Assembly (NCBI GenBank): GCA_046462475.1
Contig: JBKGVB010000015.1
Coordinates: 20,471 to 84,470, forward strand
Reading direction: 5' to 3'
Origin: JASLCR01 sp046462475
GTDB taxonomy: Bacteria; Patescibacteriota; Saccharimonadia; Saccharimonadales; Saccharimonadaceae
Length of the DNA stretch: 64,000 bases
How positions within the stretch are numbered: position 1 is the stretch's first letter; each line of letters opens with the position of its first letter. The translations under genes were made by a program, and so were the position numbers. The notes under the pieces were generated by a model. That model was not told the DNA's origin and searched no databases. It saw nothing but the letters and a program-made list of their open reading frames with translations. Below, one piece after another: positions 25,741-34,275 of this stretch.

Positions 25741-28189
25741 TCACCACTACCTTACCATCAATGACATCTGCATCAATGACTGTGCCTTTTTCAAATCGTC
25801 CATCAAGAATACCTTCAGCAATCGGGTGTTCAAGTTCGTCCTGCATCGCACGGCGAAGCGGTCGTGCGCCAAATTTTTCATCATAGCCACGCTCAATGAT
25901 ATGGCGTTTTACTTTCGCACTGACAACAATATGCAGACCTTTCTTTGCTAAGCGGTCATCAAGCTCCGCAAGAAGATTATCGAAAATTCGACGCACTTCT
26001 CGACGCGTAAGAGCACGGAATGTAATCAATGAGTCAAAGCGATTGATAAGCTCCGGGCGCATGATTTTTTCGAGTGCCTTTCTCGTTTTACGCTCATTCT
26101 CCCTGTGCACATCCTCGAGCTGCTCACGGTCTTTCGCATTCGCCACATGGAATCCAAGGCTCGATTCTTTCATCATAGAATCCGCGCCAACGTTACTCGT
26201 CAAAATAACGATCGTATTTGAGAAATCTACGGCACGGCCCTTGGCGTCAGTCATCGTGCCATCTTCGAGTAATTGCAGAAGAAGTTGAAATACATCTGGA
26301 TGCGCCTTCTCGATCTCATCAAAGAGAACAACGCTATATGGCTGGCGTCGGATTTTATCGGTCAGCTGCCCGCCATCTTCATAGCCAACATATCCAGCTG
26401 GCGCTCCGACCAGTCGAGCTGTATTGTGCTTTTCACCAAATTCGCTCATATCAATTTTTATGAGGGCATCTTCACTACCAAACACTTCCCGTGCCAGGAC
26501 TTTTGCGAGCTCCGTCTTGCCGACACCAGTCGGACCCATAAACACAAATGATCCAATCGGGCGTTTTTGACTCGCTACGCCACTTCGTGAACGACGAATC
26601 GCGCGCGCGACTTTCTCGACTGCTTCTTCTTGTCCGATAATGTACTTACCGAGATGCTTTTCAAGATTACGGAGAGTTGCAGCTTCAGATTTTTGCACTC
26701 GCTTGACCGGAATGCCCGTCATGACAGAGATGGCGTGGGCGACATCGTCACTTGAGAGTCGAATTGGCGATTTCTTTGCTTGCTTTTCTAGTAGCTCATC
26801 AAGAGTTTTCTGGAGCTGCATTGCGCGAGTCTTATAGAGCGCTGCACGCTCGTAGTCTTCGAGCCCTACCGCTTCTTCCATCTTTTCGTTCAAGCCGGTA
26901 AGTTGCTTTTTTAGATCACGTGCTTTAGATGGTGAATTGCTTTTCTTTGAGCGCAGACGCGCTGCAGCCTCATCGATAACATCAATCGCTTTATCTGGCA
27001 TAAAGCGTTCAGAGACGTAGATATCGTCCATATACACGGCATCTTCCAGGACCTCATCACCCAGCTCTACACTATGGTGTTTTTCATAATAACTTCTTAG
27101 ACCTTTCAAAATTGAGATTGTATCCTTGAGATTAGGTTCCTTCACTACAATAGTCTGGAAACGACGCTCTAGAGCGCTGTCTGTTTCGATATGCTTACGA
27201 TATTCATCGAGCGTTGTTGCGCCGATTAAGTGCATTTCACCCCGAGCAAGCGCTGGCTTTAGCATATTTGCCGCATCCAGTGCACCCTCAGCTGCACCTG
27301 CTCCAACAAGCAAGTGAAGCTCATCAATAAAGACAATTATGTTTTTACTTGCTTTTAGTTCGTTTACAACTTTCTTGAGTCGCTCCTCGAACTCTCCCCG
27401 ATATTTTGTACCGGCAATCATACTGGCGAGATCGAGCTGGATCACCCGTTTATCAAGCAGTTGGTCAGGCACTTCTTCAGCCGCAATACGCCTCGCCAAA
27501 CCTTCGACAATTGCCGTCTTACCGACACCAGGTTCACCAATCAATACTGGATTGTTTTTCGTACGACGCATCAAGATCGTAATCATACGCTCTTGCTCCT
27601 TATCCCGACCAATCACCGGATCAAGCTCACCTGCACGGGCCTTCGCCGTAAGATCTGTACCGAAGGTACCAAGCGCGCCACCTCGCCTCGTTCGCTGAGG
27701 TGCCTGCTGTTCAGTTGCCTGATCATACTGTGCGCTTTGGCGATCGAGGAATTCCTCCAGTTCCGCTCGTAATGTTTCCAGATCCACCCCCATGTCACGT
27801 AAGAGCACACAAGCCCGTGAATTCTTCTGTCCCAAGATACTGTAAATAATATGCTCAGTACCTAAGAATTCTTGATTATACTCCTGAGCCATATCCCATG
27901 CCATCTTGAGCGTCAGCTTTGCCGTTTCGCTCAGCGGCATAATACCAGTGTTAATCGCAATTGCTCGAGGTGCAAGATTGAGCGCCACCTCGGCTTTATC
28001 GAGAGTCACATTTGCATCAGCGAGCAGTTTTGCACCAATGCTTGAGCCCTGAGAAAGTACACCCAGCAAGAGATGCTCCGTGCCAATATATGGACTACCG
28101 TATCCACGCGCAATGGCATTTGCATGCTGCAAACTTGTCCGTGCATTGTCGGTCAAGCGTGATACAAATTCTGCGAAATCATCAGCCAT
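25718..28189 (-). CDS. clpC: ATP-dependent Clp protease ATP-binding subunit ClpC
   Basis: 823 aa Hsp100 unfoldase that feeds substrates to ClpP. Two N-terminal Clp-N repeats (about 10-145, IGTEHLLLGVLSQ and LGTEHIIYSILGQ), AAA1 with Walker A GEPGVGKT, a UVR/middle region (LNEKMEEAVGLEDYERAALYKTR), AAA2 with GPTGVGKTELAK, and a C-terminal ClpB-D2-small domain. The ATG at 28189 was preferred over one 39 nt upstream because AGGAGG lies between them and the protein then starts like other ClpC. CIRCE and promoter lie at 28249-28289. Confidence 0.97.
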   Translation of the reverse strand: MADDFAEFVSRLTDNARTSLQHANAIARGYGSPYIGTEHLLLGVLSQGSSIGAKLLADANVTLDKAEVALNLAPRAIAINTGIMPLSETAKLTLKMAWDMAQEYNQEFLGTEHIIYSILGQKNSRACVLLRDMGVDLETLRAELEEFLDRQSAQYDQATEQQAPQRTRRGGALGTFGTDLTAKARAGELDPVIGRDKEQERMITILMRRTKNNPVLIGEPGVGKTAIVEGLARRIAAEEVPDQLLDKRVIQLDLASMIAGTKYRGEFEERLKKVVNELKASKNIIVFIDELHLLVGAGAAEGALDAANMLKPALARGEMHLIGATTLDEYRKHIETDSALERRFQTIVVKEPNLKDTISILKGLRSYYEKHHSVELGDEVLEDAVYMDDIYVSERFMPDKAIDVIDEAAARLRSKKSNSPSKARDLKKQLTGLNEKMEEAVGLEDYERAALYKTRAMQLQKTLDELLEKQAKKSPIRLSSDDVAHAISVMTGIPVKRVQKSEAATLRNLEKHLGKYIIGQEEAVEKVARAIRRSRSGVASQKRPIGSFVFMGPTGVGKTELAKVLAREVFGSEDALIKIDMSEFGEKHNTARLVGAPAGYVGYEDGGQLTDKIRRQPYSVVLFDEIEKAHPDVFQLLLQLLEDGTMTDAKGRAVDFSNTIVILTSNVGADSMMKESSLGFHVANAKDREQLEDVHRENERKTRKALEKIMRPELINRFDSLITFRALTRREVRRIFDNLLAELDDRLAKKGLHIVVSAKVKRHIIERGYDEKFGARPLRRAMQDELEHPIAEGILDGRFEKGTVIDADVIDGKVVVNEQHEMA

Positions 28190-28248
28190 AATTCTATTAT
28201 CGTCCTCCTTTAGGCCGAACACAAGCATGTTTATCGGCCACTATTTCT

Positions 28249-28277
28249 AGTATACATAAAAATTAGCACTCGCGCAA
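28249..28277 (-). promoter_or_regulatory. clpC promoter
   Basis: -35 TTGCGC (28272-28277), 17-nt spacer, -10 TATACT (28249-28254). The -35 is inside the CIRCE spacer, as at clpP; the leader is about 50 nt with AGGAGG. Confidence 0.85.
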
Positions 28278-28289
28278 TGAGAGTGCTAA
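28263..28289. promoter_or_regulatory. CIRCE element (HrcA operator) of clpC
   Basis: Perfect TTAGCACTC-N9-GAGTGCTAA: arms 28263-28271 and 28281-28289. On the minus strand the repeat is followed by TTTTT, so it may also terminate the upstream gene. Confidence 0.97.
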
Positions 28290-28314
28290 TTTTATTAATT
28301 GTCCTTCAATTCAT

Positions 28315-28872
28315 CTACGCTGCGCTGATTCCTTTTCTTACTGCTGCAAAGAAATCGTTCGCCGCCTTATCGGTACAGACCCTCGTAAATCCAAGACTCC
28401 AGTAATCGGCGCCTACTTTTGTATTATACTGCGCAATTTCTTCATCAGTATCTCCTAAGTCCCTTAGGCGTTGCTCCGAGTTCTTGATAAGTGCAGCGAA
28501 GAAGCCTGTAGACGAGTCCTGACAACTTCCCGAACCAATCTTTCCACCCACAAACAGTAGCAAATCATTATCACCGCTCGACTTGTCAATCTTATATGTA
28601 AGCGCCGGATACGTCGCTGGTATCGTTATTTTAATTTTATATTCTGGTATTTGAAGAACTCTCTCGCCTACTGTGCCGGTACTTCCACTAGGCTGTTTTT
28701 GAGTATTGCTTGATGTCTTTGGCTTCACTACCACAAGCTCTGTATCTTTCTTTACTGGTTCTTCGTGTACAAAATTCTGCCAAAAAATCCAACTAAGCGC
28801 AAAGATGAGTGCAATTACCAAGCATACTACGACAACGACATGCGCAGAGCCTTGTTGGGAGTTTTGTTTCAT
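28315..28872 (-). CDS. Membrane-anchored protein with QQGS-HVV anchor, 185 aa
   Basis: The N terminus reads NSQQGSAHVVVVVCLVIALI, then FALSWIFWQNF: a QQGS motif followed by one membrane segment. The same module begins the two proteins at 53.7-55.0 kb. The outside part has a Thr/Ser/Gln linker (about 50-65) and a globular domain with a likely disulfide (CQDSS and VCTDK). Function unknown. The GS-AHVV junction resembles a type IV prepilin cleavage site lacking the usual Glu5, but this is only inference. AAAGG precedes the ATG. Confidence 0.85.
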   Translation of the reverse strand: MKQNSQQGSAHVVVVVCLVIALIFALSWIFWQNFVHEEPVKKDTELVVVKPKTSSNTQKQPSGSTGTVGERVLQIPEYKIKITIPATYPALTYKIDKSSGDNDLLLFVGGKIGSGSCQDSSTGFFAALIKNSEQRLRDLGDTDEEIAQYNTKVGADYWSLGFTRVCTDKAANDFFAAVRKGISAA

Positions 28873-28958
28873 GAGTGATGCCCTTTCGTATGAATATAAA
28901 AATATCTGCGCTTAGTGTAGCGCAGATATTCCTCGGAAGACAAGAGAGAATTCAGTGA

Positions 28959-30083
28959 TTATTCAGCTGATTCGTCAAGCGCGTTCATCAGACTATCCTC
29001 GATATTCTTCTTTGGCGTCGCTTTTGGCTCAGGTTTTTTAGCTTCGGCAGTCTCAATATCAAGCTCGTAGCCTGTAAGGCGTGAAGCAAGACGGACATTC
29101 TGACCACCGCGACCGATCGCAATTGATTGCTGGTCTTCTGCTACATATACAGCTGCCTTCTTGTCTGCCTCGTTTAGTTCGACGCGAACGATTTCTGCTG
29201 GGCTAAGGGCTTCGGTAATGAACTCTACTGGATCTTCTTTATACGTGATAATGTCGATCTTTTCCTGATCACCAATTTCGTTCATGACAGCCTGTACGCG
29301 CGTACCGTGACCACCGACAAACGTACCGACAGGATCAACTCCAGGAACCGTCGATGCGACAGCAAGCTTTGTGCGACGGCCAGCTTCACGAGCAATCGCT
29401 TTGATCTCAACCGCACCGCTCTCCATCTCTGGAACTTCTTGTGCAAAGAGGTCTTTGATAAACGCTTCGTTTCCACGACTCAAGATCAGCTGCGGGCCAC
29501 GGTTGTCTCGTTCAATATCCTTGATGAATACTTTAATACGGCTACCGATCGAGTAAAATTCACCCTGAATCTGCTCGCTCTGCGGCAAAATACCGACAGC
29601 CTTACCGAGCTCGATACGAACAACACGCGGCTCAACACGCTGCACAGTACCGGTCACAATTGTACCGATCTTGTCTTCGTATTCAGCAAGTACGACTTCA
29701 CGCTCTGCTTCACGCAAGCGCTGCAATACGACCTGCTTCGCAGTCTGCGCAGCCACGCGGCCAAATGAGGTAACCTCATGTTCATCTTCGATAATATCGC
29801 CAAGCTCCGCATCAGCCTTTTCTTTACGTGCATCCTCAAGGCTAATTTCGTGTGCGTCAGAGCCAACTTCTTCGACAACTTCACGCCCTACAAATACCTT
29901 AGCAGTACCATTATTTGTATTGAGCTCTGCGCGAACTTCCTGATCTCGCTCACCGTTATCACGGCGCCATGCTGCTGCGATGGCCTGCTCGATAACACTC
30001 ATTACGGTTTCTTCTGGGAGATTCTTCTCCTCAGCAATCGTACGCACAGCGAGAGTCAGCTGCTTAATGTTTAAATCATCCAT
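28959..30083 (-). CDS. nusA: Transcription termination/antitermination factor NusA
   Basis: 374 aa. N-terminal RNA-polymerase-binding domain (about 1-130), S1 domain (DKIGTIVTGTVQRVEPRVV), then KH1 (PVGTFVGGHGTRVQAVMNEI) and KH2 (IAIGRGGQNVRLASRLTGYEL). A short acidic/Lys-rich tail replaces the acidic repeats of proteobacterial NusA. The gene has a full promoter (TTGCAA-17-TATAAT) and a leader that contains a terminator-like hairpin before the AAGGA ribosome site, suggesting feedback control by NusA itself. No rbfA or infB neighbour is present. Confidence 0.97.
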   Translation of the reverse strand: MDDLNIKQLTLAVRTIAEEKNLPEETVMSVIEQAIAAAWRRDNGERDQEVRAELNTNNGTAKVFVGREVVEEVGSDAHEISLEDARKEKADAELGDIIEDEHEVTSFGRVAAQTAKQVVLQRLREAEREVVLAEYEDKIGTIVTGTVQRVEPRVVRIELGKAVGILPQSEQIQGEFYSIGSRIKVFIKDIERDNRGPQLILSRGNEAFIKDLFAQEVPEMESGAVEIKAIAREAGRRTKLAVASTVPGVDPVGTFVGGHGTRVQAVMNEIGDQEKIDIITYKEDPVEFITEALSPAEIVRVELNEADKKAAVYVAEDQQSIAIGRGGQNVRLASRLTGYELDIETAEAKKPEPKATPKKNIEDSLMNALDESAE

Positions 30084-30104
30084 ATCATTTCCTTCCTTTC
30101 TATG

Positions 30105-30128
30105 AAAAAGTCCGACCTAGGCGGCCGG
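30105..30128 (-). promoter_or_regulatory. Terminator-like hairpin in the nusA leader (possible attenuator)
   Basis: On the minus strand CCGGCC-GCCTA-GGTCGG forms a 6-bp stem (one G-U pair) followed by ACTTTTT. It lies downstream of the predicted start site (about 30136) and upstream of the ribosome site, so it would act inside the leader. Confidence 0.65.
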
Positions 30129-30142
30129 AATGTACTAACTAA

Positions 30143-30171
30143 ATTATAGTACAGGCCTAGCAGGATTGCAA
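30143..30171 (-). promoter_or_regulatory. nusA promoter
   Basis: -35 TTGCAA (30166-30171), 17-nt spacer, -10 TATAAT (30143-30148); start site about 52 nt before the ATG. Confidence 0.85.
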
Positions 30172-30825
30172 CACTCGTTCGATCGCTATCTTCTCCGCGA
30201 CTGTCACCCAAAGGTGATACTTTACCTTTACCTCAATCTGCCGTGAAACATACTGACAACGAAATGATTTATTAGGCGGCAGCCATGTTGCGGCATCGCC
30301 ATCACTTTTCTGCTGATTCGCAGCGCCATCTACTGCAAGTAGTTCGAGTGGATCATTTGCAAGCGCCTCACGCTCTGATGAGCTCAGCGCCTGCGCCCCA
30401 GTCTGCCACGCATCTGATAGTGCCACTACATGATCAATCTGCACAGCCTGACTCGTCTGCGGTCCACGTATAAACTGAATCATCTTGCCCGTATACGGAT
30501 CATTTAGGATGCCGCTCATCACTTTACAATCTTTAATGACGGCATTTTTCAAATCACGAGCCAATATAATTTCACGCGTACTGCAGCCGAGCCGCGTCGA
30601 CCAACCTTCGCCAAACTGACTACGAGTATACCCAGTTTTTGGCGCACGGCCTTTCACAGCAAGAGTGTCAAGCCTCTTTGTTATGTCGAGCGTTTTTACA
30701 GAAACTGTGGGGGTTCCCGTCTCCTGCCAAGGCCATACAATTGGCTGAGACGATAAAGCACCCGCGGCTGCGATGAGCAATACAAAGAGAGTTGTCATGA
30801 TACGAATCCGATAACGTCGAGACAT
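30157..30825 (-). CDS. Secreted HNH endonuclease (DUF1524-like)
   Basis: 222 aa. An N-terminal signal or anchor (about 9-28, TTLFVLLIAAAGALS) precedes an HNH-type nuclease: QIDHVVALSDAW (Asp131-His132-Val-Val), ANDPLELLAVDGAANQQKSD with the central Asn, and DAATWLPPNKSFRCQYVSRQ. This matches the extracytoplasmic DUF1524 nucleases common in actinobacteria. A likely role is digesting external or host DNA for nucleotide scavenging or uptake; that is inference. Its -10 is shared with divergent pepN and ends 6 nt before its ATG. Confidence 0.9.
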   Translation of the reverse strand: MSRRYRIRIMTTLFVLLIAAAGALSSQPIVWPWQETGTPTVSVKTLDITKRLDTLAVKGRAPKTGYTRSQFGEGWSTRLGCSTREIILARDLKNAVIKDCKVMSGILNDPYTGKMIQFIRGPQTSQAVQIDHVVALSDAWQTGAQALSSSEREALANDPLELLAVDGAANQQKSDGDAATWLPPNKSFRCQYVSRQIEVKVKYHLWVTVAEKIAIERVLQSC

Positions 30826-30831
30826 ATATTT

Positions 30832-30839
30832 AGTATACT
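30832..30839. promoter_or_regulatory. Shared palindromic -10 of divergent HNH nuclease and pepN
   Basis: Within TAGTATACTA, TATACT reads on both strands (30832-30837 minus, 30834-30839 plus). It ends 6 nt before the nuclease ATG and 8 nt before the pepN ATG. Confidence 0.75.
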
Positions 30840-30847
30840 AAGAAGAT

Positions 30848-33349
30848 ATGAATACAGTAGCACGCCTCATCACAGAATTTATCCCAAGCAACTATAACCT
30901 TTCCCTCCAAATCGATCGCAAAAAGCGCACGTTTACAGGACTCGTCACTATCATCGGTGAATCATTAAAAGACGGCTCATTCCGTGTTCACGCTAAAGAT
31001 TTAGACATCAAGAGCGTCAGTGTTGATGGGCGCGAGGCGTCATTTACGCTCGGCACAAACGATGAGGTAACTATTCATCGTGACGACATGCTAGCCGGAG
31101 AACGGATTGCTATCATCACCTTCAGCGGCACAATTACCGACGGCATGCATGGTATGTACCCTTGCTACTTTGAGCATGATGAGAAAGCAGAGGAGCTTAT
31201 CGCGACACAGTTTGAGAGTCACCATGCACGCGAAGTTTTTCCTTGTATCGATGAGCCTGAAGCGAAAGCTACCTTTGACGTAACGCTCACGACCGAGAAG
31301 CATATCACCGTCCTGGGCAACACTCCTATCGAATTCCAACGCGAAGAAGACGGCAAGCTGGTGACTCGTTTCCAGACAACACCCCGTATGAGTTCTTATC
31401 TCGTGGCATGGGTGTATGGCAAGATGCACGCTCGACACGGCAAAACAAAACGCGGTGTTGATGTATCTATCTGGGCGACGCCGGCTCAGCCGCTGAGTTC
31501 ACTCGATTTTGCCCTCGATATTGCAACAAAAACCATCGATTTTTATGAGGAATATTTCGGCATCGAATACCCACTTGCAAAATGTGATCATGTAGCCCTA
31601 CCTGACTTTTCATCTGGTGCCATGGAAAACTGGGGCCTCATTACTTACCGCGAAGTTGCCCTCTTGGTTGATCCAAAATCAAGTGGCGTATCAAGCAAAC
31701 ACTTCGTAGCTTCAGTCATCGCTCACGAGCTAGCCCACCAATGGTTTGGCAATCTCGTCACGATGAAATGGTGGGACAACCTCTGGCTAAATGAAAGCTT
31801 TGCGGATTTTGTCGAACATATTGCCGTCGATGCACTCCATCCAGAGTGGGATACATGGCTTGATTTTATCTTGTCGCGCGGCATCGGCGCATTGCGCCGC
31901 GATGCGATCGATGGCGTGCAATCTGTTCAGGTCGAGGTACATCATCCCGATGAAATCAACAGTTTATTTGATGGCGCTATCGTCTACGGCAAGGGCGCTC
32001 GGCTCATGAAAATGCTCCGCGCATTTGTTGGTGAAGACGCCTTCCGACGAGGACTCCATGATTATTTTGAACAATTCGCATACAAAAATACCAGTGGCGA
32101 AGACCTCTGGAATTGCCTCTCAAAAGCAAGCGGTAAAGATGTCGCGAACTTTATGAACGCCTGGATTACTCGCCCAGGTTATCCCATTCTTGAAGTTTCA
32201 CCGGAAGGCTTGTGCCAAGAGCAATTCTTTATCGGCGAGCATCAAAAAAGCGATAGGATATGGCCGATTCTTCTCGTTGCCGAGCCTCAAAATAGCTTGC
32301 CAGAGATTTTTGATAGCAAATCACTCAAAGTTCCTATCTACAGCAACCAGCGTTTCAATCGTGAAGATACTGGCCACTTCGTGACACGTTATACTCCTGA
32401 TCATCTACACAATCTCCTCGAGCATGTCGAAGACTATTCTACAATCGATCGTCTTACTCTTCTGAACGATCAGTCTTTGATTGTACGTGGTCGCTATGAA
32501 TCATCAACGGTATTGATCGACCTCCTTAAGCATTACGAGAACGAAACCAATGACGCCGTGTGGAGTATCATGAGCCTCACACTCGGAGAGCTGAAAAAGT
32601 TCGTGGAAAACGATGAAAAAGCAGAAAAGAAGCTCAAGAAATTATCTGTTGAAGTAGCTGGACGTGAATTCCGTCGCCTTGATTTCAATGAGCAGGATGG
32701 CGAGCCAATCACCGATACAAAGCTACGCGCTATCGTTCTCTCAATGATGCTCTATGGTGAAGATAAAGAAACGATTCGCGAAGCGCTTGGTCAATTCCAT
32801 ATCACGAAGCTTCTCGACATACCGGCCGAACTTCGCCCGCTTATCATCGGTGCGGCTGTGCGGTTCTCTGGCGACAGTGATATTGTCGAGAAACTCATGC
32901 GCATATACGTCAAAACAACCTCTGCTGAGCTAAAGGAAGACATTATGTCAGCCGCAACCTCGACGCATAGTGCCGACATCGCACGGCAACTCCTTAGCGA
33001 CTGTCTCGATCCAAAAGTGATCCGTCCGCAAGACGTTGCGCCATGGTTTATCTATCTTTTACGCAATCGCCATACACGTGACATCGCCTGGCAATGGCTT
33101 CGCGATAACTGGCAGTGGATCAAAGATACATTTGGCGGCGACAAGAGCTACGATGAATTCCCACGCTACGCTGCAATGGGTCTTATGACTAGAGAGCAGC
33201 TTGATGAATACAAGAAATTCTTCACACCAATGCTCGGCGAACCAGCCTTGAAGCGCGCAATCACTATGGGTATCTCTGAGATTGAAGCCCGACTCAAACT
33301 GATAGAGGAAGATGGACCAGCTGTTCGCAGAGCGTTGATTGACCTATAG
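30848..33349 (+). CDS. pepN: Aminopeptidase N (M1 family)
   Basis: 833 aa zinc aminopeptidase that removes N-terminal residues from peptides in the cytosol. The substrate-binding motif GAMENWG is followed by the zinc site His293-Glu294-x-x-His297 with the third ligand Glu316 (NESFADF), exactly the HExxH-18-E spacing. A helical ERAP1-like C-terminal domain completes it. No signal peptide. There is no Shine-Dalgarno; the ATG lies 8 nt after the shared -10. For a host-dependent bacterium it probably supplies amino acids from peptides. Confidence 0.96.
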   Translation: MNTVARLITEFIPSNYNLSLQIDRKKRTFTGLVTIIGESLKDGSFRVHAKDLDIKSVSVDGREASFTLGTNDEVTIHRDDMLAGERIAIITFSGTITDGMHGMYPCYFEHDEKAEELIATQFESHHAREVFPCIDEPEAKATFDVTLTTEKHITVLGNTPIEFQREEDGKLVTRFQTTPRMSSYLVAWVYGKMHARHGKTKRGVDVSIWATPAQPLSSLDFALDIATKTIDFYEEYFGIEYPLAKCDHVALPDFSSGAMENWGLITYREVALLVDPKSSGVSSKHFVASVIAHELAHQWFGNLVTMKWWDNLWLNESFADFVEHIAVDALHPEWDTWLDFILSRGIGALRRDAIDGVQSVQVEVHHPDEINSLFDGAIVYGKGARLMKMLRAFVGEDAFRRGLHDYFEQFAYKNTSGEDLWNCLSKASGKDVANFMNAWITRPGYPILEVSPEGLCQEQFFIGEHQKSDRIWPILLVAEPQNSLPEIFDSKSLKVPIYSNQRFNREDTGHFVTRYTPDHLHNLLEHVEDYSTIDRLTLLNDQSLIVRGRYESSTVLIDLLKHYENETNDAVWSIMSLTLGELKKFVENDEKAEKKLKKLSVEVAGREFRRLDFNEQDGEPITDTKLRAIVLSMMLYGEDKETIREALGQFHITKLLDIPAELRPLIIGAAVRFSGDSDIVEKLMRIYVKTTSAELKEDIMSAATSTHSADIARQLLSDCLDPKVIRPQDVAPWFIYLLRNRHTRDIAWQWLRDNWQWIKDTFGGDKSYDEFPRYAAMGLMTREQLDEYKKFFTPMLGEPALKRAITMGISEIEARLKLIEEDGPAVRRALIDL

Positions 33350-33550
33350 AGTATCTGATTTCTTACTCGTCAGATGCCAACCGAGACAGCGGGGGCAGTG
33401 GTATACACTAAGCTCTACATTCGGTCTTTCGAGCTGCAATCTCTCTACTGCCTCTTCTGCAGCGCGCTGGCTCGCAAATCGTCGTTTTCCCTGGCACGAG
33501 GATTCATAGAAAAACGGAACATGCTTTTGATATGTATGTCGGCGAGGCAT
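33344..33550 (-). CDS. Small zinc-ribbon-like protein, 68 aa
   Basis: Short basic protein with a helical middle (SQRAAEEAVERLQLE) and a C-terminal YHCPRCLGWHLTSK: CxxC plus a nearby His, with Cys19 a possible further ligand. Such YxCPxCxGWHLT segments occur in small hypothetical proteins; the role is unknown, possibly nucleic acid binding. It converges on pepN with a 6-nt overlap. A weak TAGAAT lies 9 nt before the ATG. Confidence 0.7.
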   Translation of the reverse strand: MPRRHTYQKHVPFFYESSCQGKRRFASQRAAEEAVERLQLERPNVELSVYHCPRCLGWHLTSKKSDTL

Positions 33551-33627
33551 AGTCTTTCTATTCTACCTCAATGCGATTATTCTTCTATACTCGCACGTAC
33601 AACAGTATACAAGCAAGGCGGAAGATA

Positions 33628-33656
33628 TTGACTTATTTTAATAAAGTTGCTATAAT
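33628..33656 (+). promoter_or_regulatory. Very strong promoter of the orphan 146-aa gene
   Basis: -35 TTGACT (33628-33633), 17-nt spacer, TGC-TATAAT extended -10 (33651-33656). Nearest to consensus of any promoter in the window. Confidence 0.93.
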
Positions 33657-33665
33657 ATAGCACGC

Positions 33666-33681
33666 GTACACACCTGTGTAC
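33666..33681. promoter_or_regulatory. Palindrome at the start site (operator or leader hairpin)
   Basis: GTACACA-CC-TGTGTAC, a 7-bp inverted repeat with 2-nt centre, covering about +4 to +19 of the transcript. Placement fits a repressor operator. Confidence 0.7.
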
Positions 33682-33711
33682 CCCTTAACAATGAGAGAGT
33701 AGGAGCCAGAG

Positions 33712-34152
33712 ATGCACTATGTCCACTACATGCCCGTCGGCTTCATTGACTTCGGCAAAGGAACGATCTGGGGCCAAGATGGCAACACACCGGACGATAT
33801 TCATCGCAACGGCTTCCTTGGCACGCGCCATTCGGAGTCCGAGCCAACGCTCAGCCAGATCATTCGGGCTAGCGACCGGTATCTCGCAGGGCTTGCCGAG
33901 CATCAGTCCGCCTCGTTTATAAATCGAGGTGTCACCTCGACCTCGGGCTACTGGGCAGCACTGTTCCTTAGTGAACTCTGGTGTTTCACTTCCCAAGAGC
34001 CCGAGCTCGACAGAAAAGAGCTCTATGCATGGTGTGAAACGCAGGATGCTTGGCAGCGCAGGTTTTTGTCTGCGCCGAATTTCAAGCAGTTCCCCGGTGT
34101 AAGCAAGTGCTACAGGCTGATGTCCGGTCTGGTCATCGAGCTTGACATCTGA
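33712..34152 (+). CDS. Orphan protein of unknown function, 146 aa
   Basis: I do not recognise it. It is soluble, without membrane segment or signal, rich in aromatic residues (many Trp, Tyr, Phe, His), with four cysteines and no known motif. AGGAG lies 6 nt before the ATG, behind the strongest promoter in the window. The gene looks about 10 points richer in GC than its neighbours and uses rare AGG codons, suggesting recent acquisition. It contains an internal palindrome (CGAGGTG-T-CACCTCG, about 33923-33937). A folded element and a terminator follow its stop. Confidence 0.75.
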   Translation: MHYVHYMPVGFIDFGKGTIWGQDGNTPDDIHRNGFLGTRHSESEPTLSQIIRASDRYLAGLAEHQSASFINRGVTSTSGYWAALFLSELWCFTSQEPELDRKELYAWCETQDAWQRRFLSAPNFKQFPGVSKCYRLMSGLVIELDI

Positions 34153-34221
34153 GCTGCAAGTGGCGATGGCGACAGGATATCCTGGTGTTCGCTTAAGCGA
34201 ACTTTACGCCCGCCACTGCTC
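34151..34221 (+). ncRNA. Three-way-junction RNA fold directly after the orphan gene
   Basis: A basal helix GAGC/GCTC (34151-34154 with 34218-34221), AGTGGCG/CGCCACT (34159-34165 with 34211-34217) and GGCG/CGCC (34168-34171 with 34207-34210) closes around two hairpins: CAGGATATCCTG (34173-34184) and GTTCGC-TTAA-GCGAAC (34187-34202). Every arm is Watson-Crick. It begins on the stop codon of the 146-aa gene. Whether it is a separate RNA, an mRNA 3' end or a DNA structure is unknown. Confidence 0.6.
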
Positions 34222-34275
34222 AGTCTTACGCTCCTGCCTCTCATTCTAATTCAATGGCTTTAATCAAACGCCCGC

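Noticed and set aside
5830..28289. CRISPR-like repeats (two copies of TTAGCACTC...GAGTGCTAA)
   Set aside because: They are two isolated CIRCE operators 22 kb apart, not a regularly spaced array.
33685..33996. Minus-strand open frame opposite the orphan 146-aa gene
   Set aside because: The consensus promoter, Shine-Dalgarno and terminator are all on the plus strand; no signals support the minus frame.
34151..34221. Possible tRNA or tRNA-like gene after the orphan gene
   Set aside because: The fold has three arms but no T-loop sequence, no anticodon arm of proper size and no CCA.
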